From NCBI GenBank assembly GCA_032718565.1, contig JAVGVS010000041.1, positions 2,022,035 through 2,086,034 of the forward strand: a DNA stretch of 64,000 bases, read 5' to 3'. The position numbers were made by a program, and so were the translations under genes. Below are positions 1-12,705 of the stretch, piece after piece; positions within the stretch are counted from its first letter, which is position 1; each line of letters opens with the position of its first letter. The notes under the pieces are model-generated. The model did not search any database. It saw only the letters and a list, made by a program, of their open reading frames with translations, and was not told the DNA's origin. This DNA is from Distichodus sexfasciatus. Taxonomy: Eukaryota > Chordata > Actinopteri > Characiformes > Distichodontidae.

Positions 1-101
1 TTGGGGTTAAGGTTCTTGAGGGTTAGTGCTGGAGGTAGGATTCGAACCCAAAACCTCTTGGTCCAGGGGTGAGTATCCTAACCGCTAGACCACCACCACT
101 C
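1..101 (-). repeat. tRNA-derived SINE, family B, 5' part
   Basis: Read on the minus strand this starts with a GTGGTGGTGGT..GGTTAGGATACTC head, followed by a B-box-like GGTTCGAATCC and then CAGCACTAACC. It matches the heads of the family B copies near 18.0, 31.0, 48.4 and 60.4 kb. It lies in the pacsin1 intron after coding exon 2 and is cut by the window edge. Confidence 0.75.
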
Positions 102-349
102 TTAAAATGTTTCTGGAATATGTTTTGTAAACTGCTAAATGATTTCCATTGAAAATAATAATGGAGACACAGTAAGTGTTTGAGTTTCAAGCAAAGCTTA
201 ATATGTAATTGCTTGAATTTGAATAGCACCGTGTTCTCTCACAAGCACTAGCGTAGGAATCGCAATGAAGAAGTTGAACATGTATGGCTTTATGGATGGT
301 CCGTAGCAACAGCCATGCCGTAAATGTAATGTACAGCTTTTTCCTCTAC

Positions 350-646
350 CTCTGTCCACCAGCTGCCTCCATCTCTTGGACCAGTCCGTTAGTTGCTGTG
401 CGTAGGCCTTCTCTATTTTGGCACGCTCCTGGATGCAGCTCATGAGGTCGTTGCAGAGCCGGTGACCGTCATCAATCCGCTTTACGGTGCGCTTATAATT
501 TCCCACCTGAGAGATTTGGATTGAGGAAGTTGTCAAACACAGCAACTGACAAGAAAAAATATAAAAACCCTAATAAAACCACTGACCTCCCAAAAGCTGT
601 CTGTGGTCTCCTCGAACCCTCCACTTTCATCGTATGCACCAGACAT
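350..646 (-). CDS. pacsin1: Pacsin1 (syndapin-1), first two coding exons
   Basis: This is the N-terminus of an F-BAR protein of the PACSIN/syndapin family, which binds and bends membranes and links endocytosis to actin and dynamin. Coding exon 1 is 587-646 (20 codons, MSGAYDESGG...DSFWE), with donor GTCAGT. Coding exon 2 is 350-506, with acceptor CTCTCAG, donor GTAGAGG, and 52 codons plus one base. Exon 2 contains VGNYKRTVKRIDDGHRLCND and then a helix with ERAKIEKAYAQQLTDWSKRW, the start of the F-BAR domain and the most conserved PACSIN segment. The exon holding the ATG probably starts at 717, after a CTTCTTCAG acceptor, so the 5' UTR is spliced. The remaining exons lie beyond position 1. Paralogue 1 is chosen because rps10, nudt3 and hmga1 follow, as around human PACSIN1; from sequence alone pacsin2 or pacsin3 cannot be excluded. 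Confidence 0.92.
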
Positions 647-1239
647 GCTGTGAAGTTTGGCAGAACTGACTCAAGGTTGGAGATGACTGCAGCAGAGTGG
701 ACTTCACCATACGCTACCTGAAGAAGGCAGACAAAATTGCATCACAATATAAAATGTACAGTAACTGTTATCTGTATTCTACTGGACTACAGTTGTCTAT
801 ATTTTAAATGCTGATTATAAAGGTATAAATTTACAGCTCTAATTATTTTTCAATACCTAATAAGCACTAACTTCTGTGTTATAGATGAGATTAGCAAAAG
901 CTGATTAGTGATTGTTCTCCATCATTTCATGAATGTTGAGCGAAAACCATAAGTCCATTTTTGGTCATTTATATTTTTTGTCATAAAACAATTCTATTAG
1001 TCAGTGTTCACGTTATCCTGAGAGTTTTAGAAATATTTCAACCACTGAAAAGTGTTGAAACGTCTCATATCTTAAGAATATACATCGTTTTTTTCAGTTT
1101 TCTGAAAAATAACCGCTTTGGACAAGGTCTCTGGTCGGGAGCGACAATATTCAAATCAGTGTAATTAGATAAAACTAAGATCTTGCTTTATAATCCATTA
1201 AGTGTCATTAAACATTTTCACCACGTTTCAATCCAACTC

Positions 1240-1650
1240 CAATCACATTTTAACAACTAAAACAGTTTCCAAAGTGCTGCACATAGGAGCAATGAACAAT
1301 AAAATTAATAAAAACAAAGAAGAACTAAGATAATATGGTAAAATGGATAAAAAAACAGAGGACCACACAACTCACGCCGTGTTAAAAGCCAAAGAATAAA
1401 AGTGGGTCTTAAGACGAGACTTAAAACACTCCACAGTAGGAGCTGTTCGGACATGGGGGGGCAGAGAGTTCCAGAGTTGGGGGCTGACCACAGAGAGGGC
1501 CCTATCTCCCCTGGATTTAAGTTTCGTCTCAGGCACCACGAGCTGGAGCTGGCCCTCAGACCTCAGAGCGTGCACCGGTGTATACACTTTTAAAGTCATT
1601 TTTACAGCGGGTATCAGTTTAAAGACTTGTTTACCATGTGGCATAAGTGC
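1240..1650 (-). mobile_element. Truncated non-LTR (LINE) retrotransposon 3' end
   Basis: On the minus strand 1372-1644 encodes a peptide with the pattern LKSRGDRALSVVSPQLWNSL...FKSRLKTHFYSLAF. This is the familiar C-terminal tail of fish LINE reverse-transcriptase polyproteins. The plus-strand AT-rich part near 1270-1340, with CAAAGTGCTGCACATAGGAG, resembles the 3' UTR that follows it. Only the extreme 3' end is present, with no RT core and no endonuclease, so this is a dead 5'-truncated insertion. Confidence 0.75.
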
Positions 1651-2164
1651 ACAATTTGCCTAGGCTTAAGTCTTTAGCTGATATAGCTGTGATAATGGCT
1701 GATTGATTTCTACTCTAGACAGTTTCAGGCAACAGGATCAATCAATGAAACACAAACTCCCGTATACAATGTGACTTCATCCACTGTGCACCGATGAGAT
1801 TATATGAAGGAACATCAGATTGACAGGGTCGAAGGTGGATTTAACCCTTTGAACTCTGGACCATTTTTGAGCGTTTTTGCATCCCTTTATTTATTAGGCT
1901 ATAACATTTTATTTCCATAAGCTAGCCATTCATGCCTTATGCTGTTTTTTTTCAGAAGACCCAGTGCTACTTATTTTATGTAATTATTTGATGTGAAACT
2001 AACAAGTACAATCTTGATATTATCATTTTTATAAGCAAATTCTAGTGAAATTCAAGTTTTTGCCTAGTGAAATTTTACTTTTTTTCTTTTATTTCTACAA
2101 GACAATGTTTTTCAGTAGAGATTTCACTTTAAAAATGTGTGGGGTAAAGGTCCATAGCCATTGT

Positions 2165-2180
2165 TATATATATATATATA
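2165..2180. repeat. (TA)8 microsatellite
   Basis: Eight uninterrupted TA units. Confidence 0.9.
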
Positions 2181-2877
2181 TTTCAATCTGGGACATTCTA
2201 TGGCTTATTACAATATAAAAATATGCGCTTATTCCCAGACGGAATTTGGATTTGACCTTCCTTGGTATCATTATTACTGCTGAAGAAGTTAGCAGTCTGC
2301 CCCAGAGATGTTCCTGATCAGATGACCTCTAGAATGCAGTCAAACACTATCCCCCAACAGTTTCATTGTTATGTGTATCATGCATGTGCGTTACTTCTGT
2401 CGCGAGTTATGAGTCTGAGACTAAAGGTTACAAAAATGAACATGAAACGCGTCCACTGAGTTCAAAAGGTTTAACATCTACACACACACATTCTATAAGA
2501 TCAGATTTGATTGTATTTGATCATATATCTAGGCATACTGTATATCCAGAAGCGAAATAACAATAAATTATAAATTATATCAATATAAAGATGGTGTACA
2601 AGCTGTAATTGAGAATGTTGTGCCACATGGCACATTTCAACACATGGCATTTAAAGCGATAGCAGCTGTAATCACTTTGTAAGTGAGAGACAATGGATTA
2701 ATGAGCAAGCCCTCAGTTTGGTCTAATTACACTGATTCAATTATGATGGAGAATAATCACTGGGGGTGCAAAGAATAGAGATGAAGGTAAGGGACACTAA
2801 TCAGCTCTTGTCCTTAGTTCATGATAATATATCTGTGTGGGTGTGTGTATGAGTATAAATCCATCTACACATATTTG

Positions 2878-2965
2878 TGCTGCACGATGATATCGGAAAC
2901 GTATCGGAACTGGCCGATAATTGCTTTGTTTAAGGATCAGACTGATGCTTAGATTTGCCTGATAT
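2878..2965. repeat. hAT-like MITE fragment
   Basis: Contains TGCTGCACGATGATATCGG and GGCCGATAATTG, the TGCACGAT-type end seen in many fish hAT non-autonomous elements. Similar words recur near 3500, 7870-8130 and 12620-12700. Borders are uncertain. Confidence 0.4.
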
Positions 2966-3164
2966 TTCCAGTCGATGACGCATTTGTTGCACGTGGGAAA
3001 AGTAGTGCTTATTTTATACAGCTTGCACTCTTCTTGAAATGTATGGTGTTATTTTCTGCCAAAATTCTCAGCACATGGTGGAACATTTGTGAGTAAAATC
3101 TCTTGTCTTTGTAGTAAATTGTGTGTTTGCTTCACTTAGCGAATGCTAGCTCACACATGGGCTG

Positions 3165-3350
3165 TGTCCCGAATCGTACTACGACACTTAAGAGTATGGT
3201 AGGTAAGGCGCTCTTATCAGACTTTTCTATGTGGTAGTCTCAAGAAATAGCCTGGGTTGTAGCTTAACGGCTCTCTACGCACTAGGTAGTGCATATGGAG
3301 AGTCAAACGCGCCTTATTTGACTTGGTACACTACATAGGACGGGAAGTGA
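3165..3350. repeat. Possible MITE with GTGTCCCGAATC-type end
   Basis: Starts with CTGTGTCCCGAATCGTACTA and ends near GGTACACTACATAGGACGGG. Related words occur near 27.49-27.76 kb. No clear terminal repeat or target duplication was found, so the class is open. Confidence 0.35.
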
Positions 3351-5273
3351 CTTTTTTGTAAAATGTGGGCACTACGTTTTCACACTGGCTTGACTTGGCG
3401 CTGTATTAAAAATGCGCGCAGTGGAACTTTGGCGGGCAAAATCTCTTGTCTTTACGCGCTCAACTCTGCCTTCCTCATTTATCTGCTTAAGCGCAAAAAA
3501 TATCGGCTATCGGCATCGGCACACATTCAAACAGGCAACGTGTGTTGGATTTACGTGCTAATGAAGCATTCCATTAAGAGACTTCTCACTAATAAGACTG
3601 GACTTGTCACTAATAAGACTGTAGGGAAATCTTCATAAAGCTCTCGGCCCATCTGCTGCGTCTGGCTGCTTTTGAGAGTGAAAATGAAAGTGAGCTTACA
3701 GATCACATGGTGTCAGTGAATTATTTGAAATGGCCAGTGTGTGTGATTTGAGAGACAAGAGTAGGCGGGCTTCTTCCTCATGTGGGGGTGCAGCGCTCTT
3801 GTTTAATATGGGCAGTGAGGGAGGAGGGGGAGTGAGAGAGAGAGATGAGGGGGAGGGGCAGCACATGTATTTGGGTCAGTCCAATCCAATATGGATAACA
3901 CACTTTCAGAAGGACAAAAGAACAAAGAAATAACAAGCCATAACCCTGTCCAAAAAAAACCCCGTAGTATTAACCCTACGGAATTCTTGTCATAAGTAGC
4001 TGAAATAACAACGTAGTGGCTTTGGCACACGGTGAAGTCTCATGCCTTTGCTACCTCATGCTTGGTTAATCAACCCCAATGGCTCGGAGGGAGCTTTTTG
4101 TTCAGTAACTATGTGAGGCTCGCTGGTAGGGCAGACAAAAGGAGTGTGGCCAAAACATCTCTTCTGCTAGCTTTCAACTAGCTTAGCTCACAAAGACCGG
4201 TCTGAAGCAGGTAGAAATTTCATGTTTAATTCAGAGAAAGAGTAGATTTATTCCAAGCTTTTGAAATCAATGCGCAAGTATTGATTTTCTCCTCCTCCTT
4301 TACTATAAGACTGTAGGTTCAAGTCTTTTTATGAAGTTATGTGACAAAGCAGCCTCACGCAAAAGACATAACCTCAAAGTGAATGTGTCAGACCGCGTCA
4401 CGCAACTACCTGAGTGCCGCTCGCCTCCTCGCATCGTCTCAGACAACACACAACCCAAACAAAGTGCCTCAGCCTCCCTCCCGCTTCAACGATGGAGAAG
4501 AAGGCGACTCGAGATGTTGTTAGGAACTGACAGCAGTAAGCGCACACACACACCCAAGACCAAGTCGAACTAACTCCCACATGAGAACAACATTAGCAGA
4601 ACAATAGAATCTTACCCGCTTGCATCCATTACACCAGCGCTGGGGCAGCCTGTAGATCCTGGGCACATGGGGGTTCTCTCCCTGCACCGGACACCACCAC
4701 TGTGCTCTGCTTAAGCCGTTTGTTATTGTTCTATTCTGCCTCCTATAATGTGTGTCTCGGTATACTTCCCTACTTCTCACTAACTACAGGAAAGACGAAA
4801 TCTACTGTGTAAGGTGAAGAACGAGCAAATACTACCAACAAATTGTAAAGCGGGGTTCAGTGGGCGTTGCTGTGCTGCTGTGAGGTTGTGTGCATGATGG
4901 GGTGTGTGTGTGTGTTCATGTGTGTGCGCACAAGACCCTGCTAGTGAATGGCAGCGGGAGAATCCAATCACTCGGTGCTTGAATAAGTCCTGACGGCTTA
5001 GGGGGAAAAAGGGGGGGATAGAGTGTGAAAGTGAAACGGGACAAATATATCATGTGCTAGTGTGAGACTGACGTGGACACTAAATACACTTATAAAGGTC
5101 TGACCTTTAAACGAAAGTGCTACAAGTGAAAGGAATAAAACTATTGGTAGAAATGGATCGATACATCACTCAGAAAGTTAACAAAGATGGAGTATAATGA
5201 ATTTATTTTTAACAAATATTTCAAATAGTATTCATCAGGATTACAAGATATGGGAATTGTTTGGATGTATAGG

Positions 5274-6041
5274 CAGAGATGGGAAGTAACAAAGTACAAA
5301 TACTTGGTTACTGTACTTAAGTAGAACTTTCAGTATCTGTACTTTACTTGACTATTTATTTTTGTGCCAACTTTTAACGTTTACTACCTACATTTTTAGC
5401 ATGAATATCTTTACTTTCTACTCCTTACATGTTCAAATTAGGCTCGTTACTCTTGTTTGGTTTAATTTAAATGAGGTTTATTAGGCCATTTTTCCAAACA
5501 TTTTACCTATTGCGTATCAATAATGCACACCATCCAGACAACTTGATTGATTGGTTGAGGTTTAAAAACGTAGTCAACACACAGAAAAGACAATCCCATT
5601 GGTGTGTTGGTCTTCACACATGACACACAACATGATAGACACGATAAAGCGAGAGAGAGAGAAAAAGAAACTAGAAGCAGTTTATTTCTACAGCGCTCTT
5701 TACAGCTCTATAATATTTCTTGTATTATGTGTTAAGGATAGAGGTGATCATCATGTATAATCATGGTAATGACCAGTGGAGCTTTATGTAGCATGTGGCT
5801 TTATTTTTTCTCTGCTTACGGTCTACATAACGCTTGGACATGGAGTCCAGTCAGCTTTGCCCTAAAATGCTGGTTTTGTCCTTCACAAGGGAACTTTATA
5901 CTTTTATACTTTAAGTATGTTTTAGAGCCTGTACTTTTGATTTTAACTTGAGTAAAGAAGTCGAGTCAGTACTTCAACTTTTACTAGTCTTTTTAAACAC
6001 TTCTACTTGAGTGAGGAAAACGTGTACTTTTGACACCTCTT
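5274..6041. mobile_element. Non-autonomous hAT-like element with 8-bp target duplication
   Basis: The left end is CAGAGATGGGAAGTAAC and the right end reads TTGACACCTCTT. The ends are weak inverted repeats around AGAGRTG. TGTATAGG (5266-5273) and TGTACAGG (6042-6049) flank the element, an 8-bp duplication with one mismatch, which fits hAT insertion. The subterminal parts repeat TACTTAAGTA-like and GTACTTTACTTGA-like words. There is no transposase reading frame. Confidence 0.75.
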
Positions 6042-6663
6042 TGTACAGGTAAACAGTAAATAAAGAAGCTATTATAGATATTTAAAACATTCATGATCAA
6101 ATCACCACCAGATAATCTTATCAGTCTGATGCCGTTCAAAGTCTGTTATTAAGAATGTTGTGTTGCTCTTTATCTTCAATATATCAACATTTAAATCAAT
6201 GAGGCTAGAAGCTGCCTAAGAGTTATTTACAGTCTTTATTTACAGCCTGGTATCATTTCTAATAAGTACGCTAGCTCATTAATTGAGGCTGTGTGATGGT
6301 TATTCATTAACTAAACGGTTTTAATTAAGTGCTGAAATGATCTCAGCTTTATTTGGTAGACATCAGTTGTCACCGCTGCCACATTATCATGTCTGAAAGT
6401 CGAACCCACCACTGCGAAATTTAATTAAGACTTACAGAGAACATTGACAAGCATAATAATAATAAAACAGATGGTACCCGAGGTACAATGGCTCGATTTT
6501 TCGGTCTTACGATGATGATAACGATATAAGACGATATAAGAACATGGACGTGAAAGCCACAACATGAAAACAAAAGCCATCACATAGTCGAGCAGCGGTC
6601 CGTCCATATTATCGAAAACGAAATACACTGGTTTTCAACATATTTGCTAGCGTAACAATTTCG

Positions 6664-6886
6664 GGGAAGCTGGTAGCGTAACGGTTAGGGAGTTGCGCCA
6701 GTGATCTATAGGTGACCGATTCAAGTCCTGGACTGGTAAAGGTACCACTGAGCTACTCATGAGCAAGGTACCATCCAAAAAGCTACCCACTGCTGCTTCG
6801 AGGATGGGTCAAATGCAGAGGTCATACTGTAATTGGTTTTGGTGTGGTGTGCTGTGCAGTGTTCACAACGACAAATAATCGCTCAC
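6664..6886 (+). repeat. tRNA-derived SINE, family A
   Basis: Runs from GGTAGCGTAACGGTTAGGG through a degenerate B box (GATTCAAGTCC), then GGTAAAGGTACCACTGAG, GATGGGTCAAATGCAGAGG and the tail CAACGACAAATAATCGCTC. The same order of blocks is shared by the other family A copies in the window. Confidence 0.85.
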
Positions 6887-7865
6887 TTAAAAATGTTTCA
6901 CTTACTTCTGAAGCCCTCCAAAAATCTGGACAGATTGCTTCACACTTTCATTATGGCTTTTGCATCTTTTGAGCCGTCTGGACCACTATTCTTTTTCAAT
7001 CACCAAATCCAACAAAAACATCATCTCACTGAGCGGATTCTCTTATTCAGTAACACTCTCCTCGAAGCAACTTGGGGTTAGTAACAAGGTTGTAACAAAG
7101 TCTCTTTTACTAGTCCTCCACCAGCTTCTCCAAAAGAACATATTGACCAGGTCAAGGTTTCTGAACACCTCAGAAAACTGGTGGACTTCACCAGTGGTGG
7201 ACTCAGTCACCCTTTTAAATGCAGCGTGTGAACTCAGCACTTGGTATCAGTTACAGTAATTAGATGGTGTGCTATACTTGGCGCTATAGCAGTTTCTATA
7301 TTTACGCTGGCTGGACATGACTTTGACTCAAGAGAGGAAGATACAGAACTAAAGAACATTTGGAAATAATGTCTGGGAAATAACAGATACTTTACAAAAA
7401 ATAAAAACCACAAAAATGAACCACAAACTAGAAATATGCACGTTTTTGCCTAAATCTGAATGGATCCATTCTGATAGGGGTGTTGAGTTAAATCAAATAA
7501 TTGAGGCATCGCAATGTACGATTCTGCATCGATGCAGTGGCTGACCATACTCGATTACATCATGATAACATTGGTTGGTGGTTTTCTGGCTGCGGCATAA
7601 AAATTCTAAAACATCCAAGTAGTAACTATGGCTGCCCGATATATTGACGGGATTCATCGTGATATCGTATCTTATCGAATCGTTGACATGATAATCGCAA
7701 TTGAATTGAATCGTGAGACTAGTGAAGGTTCACACCTCTACATTATGAAGAATACATAATGAGGTAATTAGCTTGGGAAAAACACAAATCTGCCAATACA
7801 ATTGTCTCGCATTTGCAGAGTACTTGTTTATACCTTTACTTGTTTACGCATGTGCAAATTAGAGG

Positions 7866-8130
7866 TTGACCAATACTGGTTTTTCAGGGTCAATATCGAT
7901 ACAGATTATTGTTCGTTAATGGGGCCAATAGCTGATATTTGGAACCGGTATGCAAAAAAAAGAGAAATTCTCAGTCAAAATTTAGAATTTTACAAACACC
8001 AACACGGCAATGGAGTCACAGTAGCGCACCTTGTAATTACTTATTATCGCTGATGGACTAAATTGAACACTGACACCTATAATCGGCAAAATGCCTAATA
8101 TTAGCCCCCGATAATCGGCCTGACTAATCG
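7866..8130. repeat. hAT-like MITE rich in GATA/CCGATA words
   Basis: Begins GTTGACCAATACTGGTTTTT and ends near CCCGATAATCGGCCTGACTA, the look of fish elements whose ends read TGACC..GATAATCGGCC. Exact borders and target duplication are not clear. Confidence 0.45.
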
Positions 8131-8795
8131 GTCATTAGTTAAAGTGGTTTCATAAATATTGTCAATATTGTCATTAATTTGTTGACACATATATAAAGTC
8201 CAACTTATGCCATAATGCTGAACACTTTAACATCATTCTAGGAAGGACCATAATAAGATTTAATATATTCCTCCAGGCAAACACTGTCATCAATGTGTTT
8301 TAGCATGAAATCAATACATCACTTAAGTTCTGCTAAAATGATCTACTTACATGAGTACTAACCGTTTCAAAACACTGCAAACGTCCAAATGTGATAGGAC
8401 TGGAATGGAATGCAAAATTCACACACAGCAATCAATGGCACGACCCAGAACGTGTTGTAACCCATCACCCTGAAATGCTGCATCACTGCAGCACTCTGCC
8501 TACTGCAGCATCCAGGTGAGATGCAGACCAATATGTTAACACCAATGCTGTCAGCAAAGCAGGTCCTGCCACTACGCCAACTCATCTTAGCTCAGCTCCC
8601 GCACTGCAGCGTATCACATTTGTTATTACCTGACCGGACCGAGCGACCTGCTGAGATCCTTAACCTGCTCCTCTTTCACAGCAAGACTGAGCTAAACTAG
8701 ACTCCATAACGTTAGCTCTCCCCGTTTCTAGGGACTAGGAGCCAAGAAGTGTTAAATAAAGGTCTAACAACAGTTCCAGCCCAGCATCTAGGCCC

Positions 8796-8836
8796 GAGAG
8801 AGAGTGAGAGAGAGAGAGAGAGAGTGAGAGAGAGAG
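8796..8836. repeat. (GA)n microsatellite
   Basis: About 40 bases of GA interrupted twice by GTGA. Confidence 0.9.
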
Positions 8837-9424
8837 GCCACGTTTCCTCGAGAGTGCTTCAGCCTATGTCATATCTACCCCTCTAAATATAGAGCTGGGC
8901 ACAGATAAATAATTCAGACCTTGCTGTTACCCGATCACTAAAGCAACCATCTCTGGAGTGCTTGGAGAAACACAAGAGGTCAGGGTTCAATTCATTAGAG
9001 CCACCAAAGCGATCATTTATTCTCAGTATCTGATCAGGCCTCCACAAAGCACTCAGGAGCTTAATGAAATTTAGGAAATGAGTTAATGTGATGGAAAGTT
9101 GATGATTTAAAATGAATATCTGTAGTGACTAAATGCCATACATATTGTGCTTAGTTTAATCACACGACTATAGATTAGTCTGTCTGTCGCTCTGAAGGAG
9201 AAACAAATTAGATGATTCATTTCTTATTGCTTCTGCTGCGTTAGATTTGGGTTGTAACCAGATTCATATATAAATAATGCAAAAATAAAAGTCATATAGA
9301 CATTTAATCAATTACATTAAATCACTGTTAACTGTAATTACATATATTTGACATAAAAAGCCGAGTGCCAATAAAGTTTGATCACAGGACGACAGATATC
9401 TTGACTATATTTAGTTATCACTAT

Positions 9425-9666
9425 GGCCCCGTACACCTGTAGCCGGGTATTTATAAAAACGGATATAAAACCGTATGTAAAAGTCATTGTAGCTGTATGT
9501 AATTCATTCTATTTTCCAGGACTCTGATTGGCTGACATGATTCTACGCAGTTCTTGTCGGTGCATTTATCCGCATTCGTGTGCACAGAGATATTTTTGAA
9601 AACGGGCTCGTGTGTATGAAAAAAATATCTATTTTTATAAATACCCAGCTACGTCCGTATAGGGTC
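9425..9666. mobile_element. MITE with long terminal inverted repeats
   Basis: The left end GGCCCCGTACACCTGTAGCC runs on to GGGTATTTATAAAAAC. The right end is its inverted copy, with GTTTTTATAAATACCC-like sequence followed by AGCTACGTCCGTATAGGGTC. The internal 170 bases are unrelated. A left-end fragment of the same family sits at 58013-58060. Likely hAT class; no clean target duplication was read. Confidence 0.7.
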
Positions 9667-10440
9667 TATGTTATCTGACATAACATCTTTAATCTGATAA
9701 AGCCACAAAATCTAACGTTTTAACATAACATACTAAAATGCTCACAGCAGCTGGTATTCCCAGGCAGTCTCCCATACAAATAGTAAGCAAGCCCAGACAA
9801 AAGCAGACACACTCCGTATGCAATGGACCGAGTATAAACCCGAAGCCTCGTCCTGTTTAAATGGACGCACTACAAAACACAAAAACACAATACTTTCCTA
9901 AAATTCCCCAAGCACAATTTCCAATTCCTGACTTGTCGTTTATCCTGCCTTCCTAATCAGCGTAGAAACTGATTCAAGTTATCCAGAAAGGTGACAGTGG
10001 CGTAATAACCCTTCTGGCGACCAGCTCAAATGTCATAGTCCTAGTTTAAATGCTGGAGAGTAACAATACACACAAAAGTTTCTATACACAACCAAATGAC
10101 AAAAAACATGTCTTCAAGCTGTTTGCCTAGTATGGAAAACATATGGGACGCATTAAACCACTATTTTCATAGTTGATATCTGGCCTAAAACTTTAAAAAC
10201 ATCAACGTATTACAAAGATGATTCCATTTTTCAACACTGGGCTCCTGATAAATTATAGGTCAGTCCTCATATTTATTTTTACTATTTGGAATGAAGATAT
10301 TTCCTCATATCTAAAGAAGAGATGGTGGAGACTCACCTGAGATTCCAAAACTAAATGAAGCTTGACAGCACAGGCCCTCAAACACAATATGTTTTAAAAG
10401 ACAATATACCAGAAGAATGCCACACCCTGCTATCAATGCC

Positions 10441-10456
10441 ACACACACACACACAC
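10441..10456. repeat. (AC)8 microsatellite
   Basis: Eight AC units. Confidence 0.9.
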
Positions 10457-10916
10457 GGACTGGACTTTGAATGGAATTTCAGGGTTAGGCAAGTCCATCA
10501 GTAATAAGACGGCTGAGTAAAAGACCACTCCCAGTAATAAACTCTGTTTAACTTAAAGAAGTTAATGTGAAAGTTTAACAAAAGTATTCCACCATTACTG
10601 CAAGACGATGAACCGAATTTCTCACTCACTGCAGCATTATTAAGCATCAAATTCATCAAATGAACCTTTACTTCGATTACGATTATTAGGTCAGCGATTT
10701 GATAAGATATCTCGATGTATCACAATCCACGTCGTCAATTATTCTACATTACTTCATATTGCACACAGTTTGGGCAGCCATAGTTACGACCGGGATATTC
10801 TTACTTTTTTAGATATTTTCAGATATATTTCGATACTTTTTATGTATTTTATCACTTTTTAGATATTTGCATTACATATTTTATTCATAAATATGCCCAA
10901 ATCATCGCTGGTTATT

Positions 10917-11070
10917 ATCCCGGATCGGTAAAGGTAAACAACTGAGGTACTCATGAGCAAGGTAACGTCCCCAAGCACTGCATGGATGGGTTACATGCAG
11001 AGGTCACATTTGGTTGTGGTGCACTGTGTGCTGTTCTGTGGTGTGTTCACAATGACAAATAATCTTTCTT
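10917..11070 (+). repeat. SINE family A, head missing
   Basis: Starts at TATCCCGGATCGGTAAAGGT and keeps CATGAGCAAGGTA, GATGGGTTACATGCAGAGG and the CAATGACAAATAATC tail. The tRNA-like head is lost. Confidence 0.8.
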
Positions 11071-11380
11071 ACACACCGAGTGTCTTTGCTTTTGCATATT
11101 CAGTTGTGTAAAATCAATTTATGCAGTCAGTTGTGTTAGGTGAATATAACAGTATGCTCACCATCCAAACTACACTGAATGCACAGAAGGAGGTAAACAA
11201 ACATTTGAAAAGGAAGGAACATGTCTAAACCGATCACGTCACTCACTTTACGCTTGAACTGAAGTCCCAAGGAATGTACCTTTGGTTCCAAACTTCTTTT
11301 TTGTTTTCCTTTTCTCCACTTAATTCTCCACCTACAACGCTGCACTTGTCCTTATTGTTGAATACATGTCCAAAGTGAGT

Positions 11381-11620
11381 GATTATTTGTCATTGTGAAC
11401 AAACCACAGCACAGCACAACAAAATATGACCTCGGCATTTGACCCATCCGTAAAGGAGCAGTGGGCAGCTAACAAGGGCAGCACCCGGGGAGCAGTGCTT
11501 GGGCACGGTACCTTGCTCATGAGTACCTCAGTGGTACCTTTACCGGTCCTTGGATTCGAAACTGGTGATCTTTTGATCGTGGGGCGAACGCTCTAACCGT
11601 TACGCTATCAACTGCCCCAC
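11381..11620 (-). repeat. tRNA-derived SINE, family A
   Basis: A full-length copy on the minus strand. It reads from GGGGCAGTTGATAGCGTAAC at 11620, through the GGTACCACTGAGG block, to CAATGACAAATAATC near 11381. It lies tail-to-tail with the truncated copy at 10917-11070. Confidence 0.88.
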
Positions 11621-12616
11621 AAAGCTCAAGGCACAGACACGTACAGACAAGTCAGTCTAAGTGCAATCAAGAATGCAAACTGAAATGCTGTATGACTGCA
11701 CATATTAATTAAATGAGGTTGTTGACACCAAGCAAGGGGTTTTTGGTCCCGATAGTGATACCGCGTGATATTAACCGCCTAACTGCTTTTATTTATTCAT
11801 GCTAAAACCTTGCTGAGTAACCGCTCCACGGTGGGTGAGGACTGCTACCCGGAGAGTCTGACTCACAGATTAAGTGAATACGCTGGGAGGGTGTTTGAAA
11901 GCGTATAAAAGTGAGGGCATCTCTCCCCACGGCAAACGCGCCGTAGTGCTGTTACATAACCCCGGGCAGTGTTGATTACTGCTGGAAAAGGAGCTACACA
12001 TTTTGTGCACACAACAGCCTGCGAAACAATATTCATAAATTCATAACCTATCTGCCTCAGCAGACGCTCGGTGCATAAGTAACTTATCGGCATTCAGAAT
12101 GCGTCTTCACTTCTCGCTCTCTCTGAATCGATATGTCTGACCAGTCGTCCTTTTGCCATCTCCGTTCCTCACACTCATGTCTGGAGAGATGACAAACTTA
12201 GTCCCCATGCGAAAGAGGAATCAATGCAAAATTGTAGGACAGCAAATGTATTTCTAAAATGCTGCTTTCTGTGCTTTTGTTGATTTATGGCGACTCTTCA
12301 GAGCAAAAAAACGGATTGTCATATTGAAACCTCAAGTGTGCAATTAACACCTACAGTGATTGTGTAATAAGCAGCATATGGTGGTGTTCATTTGAACATG
12401 ATTGTTTTTTGCTGGAGTCAAATTCAAGCTGACTCCTCTAACACGATTTTTTGGATGACTCACAGAAACCCACTGCATGATAAACAAAGCACTTGTACAT
12501 CATAAGCTGTGTCTTCTCCAGCCTTGGCTCGCGCTGGAATATGCCTTGAAAATAAATAAGATATTCAGTGATGATGTAGAGATGATGTCACTGAATTCGA
12601 TGAACAGTTTACTTTG

Positions 12617-12705
12617 TATTAGCGATGCACGATAAGGGAATTATCCGATATTTTCATGCTTACATCTGCAGATACCGATGCCGATAAATGAGGAAGGCGA
12701 TGTCG
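12617..12705. repeat. hAT-like MITE fragment
   Basis: AGCGATGCACGATAAGGG followed by CAGATACCGATGCCGATAAA resembles the fragment at 2878-2965. Only one end is visible. Confidence 0.4.

Noticed and set aside
1372..1644. Minus-strand 90-codon frame as a host gene
   Set aside because: The peptide is the C-terminal tail of a LINE reverse transcriptase, so it is annotated as a retrotransposon remnant.
11536..11620. tRNA-like sequences at SINE heads (also at 6.7, 18.0, 26.7, 48.6, 58.9 and 60.2 kb) as real tRNA genes
   Set aside because: Each continues into the same long non-tRNA body and tail, and the tRNA part is degenerate. They are SINE heads, not functional tRNAs.
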